Shown: positions 19,101 through 24,825 of the stretch, piece after piece
How the letters are laid out: each line of letters opens with the position of its first letter
Position numbering within the stretch: the stretch's first letter is position 1
Assembly: GCF_025997995.1 (NCBI RefSeq)
Contig: NZ_AP026683.1
Location: 62,501-126,500, forward strand
Length of the DNA stretch: 64,000 nt
From: Sediminibacterium sp. TEGAF015
Lineage (GTDB): Bacteria; Bacteroidota; Bacteroidia; Chitinophagales; Chitinophagaceae
Direction: 5' to 3'
Made by a program: the position numbers and the translations under genes
Notes under the pieces: generated by a model
The model's input: only the letters and a program-made list of their open reading frames with translations
Told to the model about the DNA's origin: nothing
The model's database searches: none

Positions 19101-20309
19101 AGCGCCAGGCGTAGCTGATGCATCTACTTTCAAAACAACCATTTTTAATTCATTTCTATTAACGGAAGAATTGTCAGGTTTTACACCATCTAATACCCCC
19201 CCAACATAAATGGCGCCTCTGTAATATTTAACTGCAAAGGGTCTGAAACTGCTATTGCCCTCAGTAACAGGAAATGCGTTGTAAGCAACAATTTGAGAGG
19301 CTAAGGTTGGAGCTGTTCCGTTTACGCCAATTTCAACTCTCCATAATTTGCGATCATTCAAGTTGATAAGATATAGATAACGACCATCGTCAGAAATGGT
19401 CATGCCACCAATACCTTTTTTGCCTACTTCTGTAAAAGCAAGTGCATCATAGTTGGCTTGCCTTTTATCATTGTCACCTGGGTTGAAATTTCTTCCTGGA
19501 ATTGTACCAGCATCAAAAGCAGGATTCACGGCTTTCAGGTCAACAAAGGAAGTTGTGTTCGATTTGTTGCTAGTTGATTTGGCATTATTGGTAACGTAGA
19601 TACCATTCATTCCAAGAGGCCCCATAGAAACATGGCGCTTTACAAAAGCTGCATAAAATAATTTATTGGCCTGTCTGCTATAAGTAGTAGCCCATACAGA
19701 TCCTATCTGACCCATATCTGCAATTACATTTGCTGCAGCAACACCGTCGTAGTTGAATGCAAAGCTTGCGTCACCGTTCATAGCATCAAACCAGTTTCCG
19801 GTATTCAACTGATTGTTACCATTGGCATACGTAGGTAATATGATTCTTGCATTAAGATTATCGATATAATCACCTGGGTAGTTGATACCAAAGTCTGCAT
19901 TGGTTACTGGTGCTGTTACAAATTGAACAGAAGTTTTATTGTTTGAACCAAATGCAGCCGGAAAATCTGCCGAATTCCATCCACTGAATTCTAGTCTTAC
20001 CTTAGTGGCAGCCGGAATGGTACCTGCAGAAAAACTGTATGCTCCATTAGCACCAGAAGAAGTAGTGCCTAATAATACACCAGTTTCATCGTAGGCTTTT
20101 ACAGTAATTCCTGCAGCGCCTGGTTCATTATAGGAAGCAGTGTTGTTTTTGGTACCGTTTGAATTGAAGTCACGGTAAACTACACCACTCACCTGTGCAT
20201 TCAGTGATTGCAATAAACTCAATGCAAAAACCGCAGTAATTACACTTCCCAAAATTGTCTTGGGTTGCGTTGCTTTTTTTGTTGGTTCAGATGTGTAAAA
20301 ACGACTCAT
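16149..20309 (-). CDS. Large T9SS-exported surface protein with SdrD-B-like domains
   Basis: A 1386-residue exported protein with a long signal peptide ending near residue 38 (LLQSLNAQ). An SdrD-B-like beta domain spans about 40-135 (VSGVVYRDFNSNGTKNN). A long middle region (about 200-650) has propeller-like segments such as GGMTISDDGRYLYLINLNDR. A second SdrD-B-like domain spans about 664-805 (VGNRVWFDLDGDGVQDANES) and is followed by a glycine linker. From residue 821 (ESKSLGDAIAYRVYN) to the end it shares a module of about 565 residues with the protein at 24826-27315. The C terminus (AFPNPVTGNKFNVRF onward) is a type A T9SS sorting domain. It is divergent from the cytochrome/amine-oxidase-like operon. 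It is probably a surface adhesin or scaffold, and its ligand is unknown. Confidence 0.85.
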   Translation of the reverse strand: MSRFYTSEPTKKATQPKTILGSVITAVFALSLLQSLNAQVSGVVYRDFNSNGTKNNTASYNEPGAAGITVKAYDETGVLLGTTSSGANGAYSFSAGTIPAATKVRLEFSGWNSADFPAAFGSNNKTSVQFVTAPVTNADFGINYPGDYIDNLNARIILPTYANGNNQLNTGNWFDAMNGDASFAFNYDGVAAANVIADMGQIGSVWATTYSRQANKLFYAAFVKRHVSMGPLGMNGIYVTNNAKSTSNKSNTTSFVDLKAVNPAFDAGTIPGRNFNPGDNDKRQANYDALAFTEVGKKGIGGMTISDDGRYLYLINLNDRKLWRVEIGVNGTAPTLASQIVAYNAFPVTEGNSSFRPFAVKYYRGAIYVGGVLDGVKPDNSSVNRNELKMVVLKVDASATPGAETFTTVLDAPLTYNRRANINTGFNIYHNTDYVDPNGTIPFATTSHGSWHPWARNFAELTVKGNAGTAIYPQPMLTSIEFNPADGSMMLGLMDRTGHQTGNQNFATSGTTLYTGNAAGDILKASNNGTYTNFTLENNGSDGSLTSAGAGNGEGPGGGEFYFTDRFRQGEGGSLGIGNSSTGKLYLDHEETSTGSILNFPGKELISTAFDPITNWYTGGVRYYNNSNGVATNGKVLYTGNDVSVFGKANGLGDLELITAPAPIEVGNRVWFDLDGDGVQDANESGISGVTVTLVQGSTVIATATTDADGNYIFSSDPNGVNTASAIYNISQLQPGGSYIIRIPNATGGSVQSPLSTYELTIINNGGLDTDADLRDSDAALNSNDADISITTGISGENNHTYDFGFVTIGGVGGGGSGGVESKSLGDAIAYRVYNRAVKSEQGPVDYSKLPQPDQYNRYAGASVGTTLKLQDILPTKLSNGYKPFISTPTDIISITNAKEIMSIDFVSNNISKAVAFGTRTVGQVYDHTKAICDRLKGYELISLSTIKVKGHDLVQYNLRNNKGEIEYATSFVIGAESGRNNYTLQSNWLNKDYSLEEMMYNIQLWGGSPSLVIEMANDIITRLNNSLPVVAVPNTAGLPNVYFTAGNRLDETVTLTVKNNTGATSGYLEITDRANEQTTTQVKRTIPFTANANGLSTVTIPTNDLFESSIHLYMNGKLEDQVFMADGAWGLDYNNNTTSVKKFAVTNSNAPRNKEDFNVFRNVEVSGTTPDYITVYKLLRAGGVPQDLSAFKSLKFSAAGNAPVIITLVKQSIAKWEDQYNLTLPISSETKEYAIGIEDFKSSASNKTIDLKDVNSIVITIVPTTKGKSSDLQLALSSVSFSKEDMNYLNSLKEMSMSAFPNPVTGNKFNVRFRSENTKTLQLKLTDAVTGKIILTKQVNASRGENIVPVEMNSNEVHKIMIVNLDGTGVDNSKYKPIKIMAGKY

Positions 20310-20376
20310 AAAACAAATATTTATAAATAACGTTAATTCGCGGATTAGATATTAAACTAAAGGTAGATACAATAGC

Positions 20377-20396
20377 GGGTTTTTTACAAAAAACCC
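20377..20396. repeat. Perfect inverted repeat in a divergent promoter region
   Basis: GGGTTTTTT, a 2-nt spacer and AAAAAACCC form a perfect 9-bp dyad. It lies 68-87 nt upstream of the T9SS gene start. It could be an operator or simply an A/T-rich palindrome. Confidence 0.4.
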
Positions 20397-20423
20397 ACTA
20401 AAATCAAGGGTTTTGACCAAAAT

Positions 20424-20441
20424 ATACCAACCGATTTGTAG
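20424..20441. promoter_or_regulatory. 18-bp imperfect dyad, copy 1
   Basis: ATACCAACCGATTTGTAG, identical at 15 of 18 positions to the site at 27399-27416. It lies 115 nt upstream of the 1386-residue T9SS gene and about 100 nt upstream of the divergent operon at 20542. It may bind the response regulator encoded at 24186 (inferred). Confidence 0.5.
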
Positions 20442-20541
20442 GGATTTGCCGTTAAAAAGTATAAAAAAATGGTCATTTGTTGCAAAAAGAGGGTTTTGCA
20501 ATCCATATAGGGTGTACATTTAAAATGTAAAATATCCTCTA

Positions 20542-21477
20542 TTGCTAACCAGAATTCGATACATTTTTATTTTTAGCTGTATATACTTGTGGTCAGTTTG
20601 TTTGTATGCTCAGCATGAGATAAAACCTTGTCAACAAGAGCCGGGATTTATAAAAACATTAGGTTTTGATCCTCTGTGGACAGGACTCAGTACTTCTGAA
20701 AAAAAGACAATCGGAATCAGTTTGATTGCATTTGAAAAAAAAGCTGGCGAATCTGCCCCATCACCTCAAAGTATAAAAGCATCCGTTTATCAGCATCCAA
20801 GCTGGAAAGAAGCAGGGTATCTATCAACCATTACGTTTGACCGGCAAGGAAATGTATATGCCATACCTGCCCCTTTAATTTCTATGTTGTATAATAAGCC
20901 AGAGAAATTAAATACTGTTTATCAAATTGATGCGAAAACAGGAGAGATGGGCGAATGGATTTCGTTGCCGTTTTATGGAAGGCCGGGAGTAAATAATCCA
21001 TATGGTTTATTGGGTATTGCTTATGATTGTCTACAGCAAACAATGGCTGTTGCTTCTGTTGCGGGATCGGACAGGTATAATGAGCGGGGGGTAATTTATT
21101 TGATTGATGTGCAGTCAAAAAAAATTGTCGATACCATCCGTAATATAGATGCCATGGGTCTTGCATTTGCATTGGATGAGAAAGGAAACAAAAGATTGTA
21201 TTTTGGAAAAACAAGATCTGGCGAACTACATTCAGTGCAGGTAGCAAACAATGGAAAATGGATCCGAAAGACGAAGCGTAAAGAATTAACGTTAGAAGGC
21301 TATGGTCCCCGTGGTGACGATAAGGCAAGGAAAATTAAATTCAACGGAAATCAGATGGTAGTTAGTGGTACTGCTTTTAATTATAATCTTCAGGCTTCCA
21401 GCGAAAAGCCTGAAACTGTGTATACGTTTATCTGGCTGCCAAAGGAACAGAAGTGGGGGTTGAATCAGTATCAATAA
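20542..21477 (+). CDS. Secreted propeller-like (SMP-30/NHL-type) protein
   Basis: A 311-residue exported protein. Residues 1-24 form a signal peptide (IFIFSCIYLWSVCLYAQ). The body shows repeated beta-propeller blade patterns: TFDRQGNVYAIP (98-109), YQIDAKTGEMGEW (127-139), GLLGIAYDCLQQTMAVAS (155-172), VIYLIDVQSKKI (184-195) and GLAFALDEKGNKRLYFG (206-222). No enzyme active site is recognisable. The start is TTG: a stop codon lies 21 nt upstream in frame, there is no ATG before residue 115, and the signal peptide follows the TTG directly. It is the first gene of a four-gene operon, with the next gene starting 2 nt after the stop. It might be a periplasmic partner of the di-heme and amine-oxidase-like proteins. 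Confidence 0.78.
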   Translation: MLTRIRYIFIFSCIYLWSVCLYAQHEIKPCQQEPGFIKTLGFDPLWTGLSTSEKKTIGISLIAFEKKAGESAPSPQSIKASVYQHPSWKEAGYLSTITFDRQGNVYAIPAPLISMLYNKPEKLNTVYQIDAKTGEMGEWISLPFYGRPGVNNPYGLLGIAYDCLQQTMAVASVAGSDRYNERGVIYLIDVQSKKIVDTIRNIDAMGLAFALDEKGNKRLYFGKTRSGELHSVQVANNGKWIRKTKRKELTLEGYGPRGDDKARKIKFNGNQMVVSGTAFNYNLQASSEKPETVYTFIWLPKEQKWGLNQYQ

Positions 21478-21479
21478 AA

Positions 21480-22385
21480 GTGAAAAAAGGGCTATTCATA
21501 TTGGGTTTGATGGGAATGCTTTGCATTTTGTTGCTGTTGATAAATCGCGAACCGGTCCAGAGTAAATCATCAAATAAAACGGCAAAAATTAAGCTGGGAC
21601 GACTGCTATTTTATGACAACAGGCTTTCCTATAATCAAACCAAATCCTGTGTTTCCTGTCATGATCCCAAAATGGCTTTTACTGATGGTTACAGAAAATC
21701 TGTTGGTGCTGATGGTTATGCGGTAAATCACAATGCCCCTTCCATATTGAATGCTGCATACAGGTCTACACTTACCTGGAAAGATTCAACCGTTAACGAT
21801 TTGAAGGAGCAGCTACATTTTCCATTTTTTAATGATCAGCCTGTTGAGTTGGGCTGGACAAGGAATGAGGATCAAATTTTGCAAAGACTTGCTTTGGTTC
21901 CTGAGTATACTGTCTTATTTAAAGCAGCATTCCCAACTGCCAAAAAATGGTTTACTGTTGAACAGGTGCAGACATCTATTGTGGCTTTTGAGGAACAATT
22001 GATTGCATATGGGTCGGCTTATGATTTGTATTTGAAAGGGATAAAAGGCGCAATGAATCAGGAGGCTATAGAAGGCATGAATCTTTTTAATGCTTCCAAA
22101 ACAAAATGCAGTATATGTCATCAGCCGGAAAAACCTTTTCAGTTGTATCCTTCCAGATTTATAGATGGAATTCGAATTCCATCATTGCGGAATATATGGT
22201 TAACCGGACCCTATATGCACGATGGTAAAATGGATAAGCTGGAGGATGTAATTGGTTATTACGAGTCCAAATATTCCTTCCAGTTAAACAAAACAGAAAA
22301 GCGGCAACTACTCTCATTTTTGAGGGCATTAACAGATACTAGTTATCTTAGCAGAAGAGAATTGCTAAATCCTTTTCAATTTTAA
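21480..22385 (+). CDS. Di-heme cytochrome c peroxidase / MauG-like protein
   Basis: A 301-residue membrane-anchored or secreted protein with two c-type heme motifs, CVSCH (57-61) and CSICH (210-214). It follows the cytochrome c peroxidase/MauG plan: KLGRLLFYDNRLSYNQTKSC, NAPSILNAAY, and a distal segment PSLRNIWLTGPYMHDGKMD. Residues 2-21 are hydrophobic. Family members reduce peroxide or, like MauG, oxidise tyrosine or tryptophan residues of a partner protein. The start is GTG at 21480, placed 2 nt after the upstream stop, and a GTG 27 nt earlier is less likely because it precedes the hydrophobic segment. The next gene follows after 6 nt and encodes an amine-oxidase-like protein, a plausible partner. 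Confidence 0.9.
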   Translation: MKKGLFILGLMGMLCILLLLINREPVQSKSSNKTAKIKLGRLLFYDNRLSYNQTKSCVSCHDPKMAFTDGYRKSVGADGYAVNHNAPSILNAAYRSTLTWKDSTVNDLKEQLHFPFFNDQPVELGWTRNEDQILQRLALVPEYTVLFKAAFPTAKKWFTVEQVQTSIVAFEEQLIAYGSAYDLYLKGIKGAMNQEAIEGMNLFNASKTKCSICHQPEKPFQLYPSRFIDGIRIPSLRNIWLTGPYMHDGKMDKLEDVIGYYESKYSFQLNKTEKRQLLSFLRALTDTSYLSRRELLNPFQF

Positions 22386-22391
22386 GAAGAT

Positions 22392-24164
22392 ATGCAAAAG
22401 CCTGGCCTGATTATTTTAACTGCGTTGCTTGGTTTTTTTCTGTCCGTTGATGCACAAACCAAAAACAATAAAAAGCAAAAGCAAAAATTCCAGTCTTCTG
22501 TTTATTTAAATGAATACAGAAAGGGTTTAATGTCTACCGCTGTCAAGGATACACAACCTTTTATTGTTGAAAGAAAGAAAGAAATTGAAAGCATTCTAAA
22601 GGATTCACTTCCCGTGAAACTGTATCGTGAAAAAGGAGGGGACCAAGCCCTGCTTGCTCAAAAAATTGCTTTGTCAGATCCTTTTTTTACAAGATATGTA
22701 TATGATCTGAAAACCGGAAAACCATTGTGGAATGAAATTTTTGGCGTTTATCCGGCCAGACCCGGCGATATAAAAAAAGGCATCAAGGCATTACCTGGAA
22801 CCCTTATGAGGGTTGAAATGTATAACTATGCTAATAATTTAACAACTATAGGAATTGTAGATATATTTACCCAGAAACTGGTTAGTGCAGACCATTATCC
22901 GGATATGCAGCCGGATATTCCTCAGTCCCTTATTCGTCTGGCAGAACAAATTGCAATGAATGCGCCAGAAGTAGAAAAGGCACTGGGTTACAAACCTACA
23001 AAACAAAAACCAGTGATGAGTAGTACTAAAACTGCTTTGAACAGAACCAAATGTGAGCGTTCCCAGCATCTGTGTGTGGCACCAACTTTTGTGCAGGGAA
23101 ACAGGGCACTATGGGCAATTGTAGATTTAACTGATAACCGCCTGGTTGGGTTGAGATGGACAAATACCGGTAATGACGGTGCTGTTGTAACAGAAAGAAA
23201 ATTACAAAATGAAACAGTTGCAGATTGCTATTGTGAAAAAGTAAATACAGTAGAGAAGTTTGGATGGAAAATGGACTATTTGCTAACCGCATCTGATGGA
23301 TTGGAAATCAGTAATGTTCAATTTGGTAACCAGAAAGTGCTTAATAGTGCCAAACTGGTTGATTGGCATGTTAGTTATTCAGGAACGGATGGGTTTGGCT
23401 ATAGTGATGCTGTTGGATGTCCTATTTACAGTCAGGCTGCTGTTGTGGCTACTGATCCCCCCAAAATAGCAGAAATAGTGGAAGGAGACTCTGTTGTTGG
23501 TTTTATGATTGAGCAACAATTTTTTTCAGAATTGTGGCCAGGCCCTTGTAACTATAGTTATTCGCAAAGAAATTTTTTTTATAAAGACGGTAGATTCAGA
23601 ATTACATGCGCTAGTATCGGAAGAGGCTGTGGCAACAATGGAACTTACAGACCGGTATTCAGAATTGCATTTGCAGGAAATCAGCAAAACTTTTATGAGT
23701 ATGCTTCCACTGGTTGGAAACAGTGGAATAAAGAAGGCTGGCAATTGCAGCAATCTGCCACTCAATATGATCAGAATGGTTATCAGTATAAGTTACAGAC
23801 GAATAGTAATCTAAGTTATCTGATTGCTCCCGGAAATGGACAGTTTAACGATGGGGGAAGAGGAGACAATGCATATGTTTATCTTACAAAAAATCATCTA
23901 GACAAGAATGAGGGAATAACTGATTTAGTAACAATTGGTCCCTGTTGCAATACTGATCATCAACAAGGTCCTGAAAAATTTATTGGCGCGAATCCGGAAT
24001 CTACAATAAACACAGATTTGGTTTTTTGGTATGTACCTCAAATGAAAAATGACGACCGGCCAGGTTCAAAATATTGCTGGGCAGAAACTTACCTAGAAGA
24101 CGGTTTATACAAAATAAAGGCGTACCCTTGTTTTGCAGGTCCAATGTTCGTTCCCCAAAAATGA
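22392..24164 (+). CDS. Secreted copper-amine-oxidase-like protein without copper ligands
   Basis: A 590-residue exported protein with a signal peptide to about residue 21. By eye it aligns with the D3 and D4 domains of copper amine oxidases: LMRVEMYNYANNLTTIGIVD (139-157), FGWKMDYLLTASDGLEISNV (290-309), LNSAKLVDWHVSY (317-329), then NYSY (387-390) and FFYKDGRFRI where family members have the topaquinone motif NYDY followed by an aromatic DG strand. The tyrosine that would become the cofactor is Y388. The copper-binding H-x-H is replaced by Y-R-P (419-421), and the third histidine is missing in the C-terminal FWYVPQ segment (545-550). It is cysteine-rich (including C279, C281, C408, C518, C519, C562 and C580). 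It may be a degenerate binding protein or use a different cofactor route. It is the third gene of the operon. Confidence 0.72.
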   Translation: MQKPGLIILTALLGFFLSVDAQTKNNKKQKQKFQSSVYLNEYRKGLMSTAVKDTQPFIVERKKEIESILKDSLPVKLYREKGGDQALLAQKIALSDPFFTRYVYDLKTGKPLWNEIFGVYPARPGDIKKGIKALPGTLMRVEMYNYANNLTTIGIVDIFTQKLVSADHYPDMQPDIPQSLIRLAEQIAMNAPEVEKALGYKPTKQKPVMSSTKTALNRTKCERSQHLCVAPTFVQGNRALWAIVDLTDNRLVGLRWTNTGNDGAVVTERKLQNETVADCYCEKVNTVEKFGWKMDYLLTASDGLEISNVQFGNQKVLNSAKLVDWHVSYSGTDGFGYSDAVGCPIYSQAAVVATDPPKIAEIVEGDSVVGFMIEQQFFSELWPGPCNYSYSQRNFFYKDGRFRITCASIGRGCGNNGTYRPVFRIAFAGNQQNFYEYASTGWKQWNKEGWQLQQSATQYDQNGYQYKLQTNSNLSYLIAPGNGQFNDGGRGDNAYVYLTKNHLDKNEGITDLVTIGPCCNTDHQQGPEKFIGANPESTINTDLVFWYVPQMKNDDRPGSKYCWAETYLEDGLYKIKAYPCFAGPMFVPQK

Positions 24165-24185
24165 CTTATATTGTCGCTAGTTAAT

Positions 24186-24824
24186 ATGGAAAAAAAGATT
24201 CAAATAATGATTGCTGACGATCATCCCCTATTTGTAGAGGGATTAAAGATGATACTAAACAGCAATGATCTTTTGCAGATTGCAGGTATTGCAAATGATG
24301 GTAAGCAGCTTTTATATCTGCTGACGCAGCAACCTAATATTGATTTGATTTTATTAGATGTGAATATGCCCCACTTAAATGGGCTTGACACTATAAAATA
24401 TATTAAACAATCATTCGGATCCTCCAAGGTATTAATGCTTTCTGCTTACAGTGAAGATAAAGTTGTGGCTCAGGCTAAACAGGCAGGTGCAGATGGCTAT
24501 ATTCTGAAGAATAGCAGTAAGGACGAATTGATGAAAGCCATTATGGATGTGGTGAATGGAAAAACTCATTTTGATTTGCAGAATGAGCCTAATCAGGAGG
24601 ATGCATTTAAAAAAATGGATTTGTTTCTTCGCAAATACAATTTAACGAAAAGAGAAAAGGAAATTCTTTTGTATCTGAAACAGACGTATACCAATCAGCA
24701 GATTGCAGACACTTTGCATTTAAGTATTTATACTGTTGAAACTCACCGTAAGAATATAATGCAAAAGCTGCAGTTGAACTCTCCTGCAGCTTTGGTTAAA
24801 TTTTTGGTGGAATTCAATATCTAA
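24186..24824 (+). CDS. NarL/FixJ family response regulator
   Basis: A 212-residue two-component regulator. The receiver domain (about 5-120) has the acidic pair DD (11-12), phosphoacceptor D58 in LLDVNMP, and K108 in YILKNS. The C-terminal LuxR-type helix-turn-helix (about 150-205) has LTKREKEILLYLKQTYTNQQ and the recognition region LSIYTVETHRKNIMQKL. The ATG at 24186 is used, since a TTG 15 nt upstream adds nothing. It lies 21 nt after the amine-oxidase-like gene, as the last gene of the operon. No HisKA_3 kinase is present in the window, and the kinase at 1067 is of a different class. It may bind the dyads at 20424 and 27399. Confidence 0.93.
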   Translation: MEKKIQIMIADDHPLFVEGLKMILNSNDLLQIAGIANDGKQLLYLLTQQPNIDLILLDVNMPHLNGLDTIKYIKQSFGSSKVLMLSAYSEDKVVAQAKQAGADGYILKNSSKDELMKAIMDVVNGKTHFDLQNEPNQEDAFKKMDLFLRKYNLTKREKEILLYLKQTYTNQQIADTLHLSIYTVETHRKNIMQKLQLNSPAALVKFLVEFNI

Positions 24825-24825
24825 T

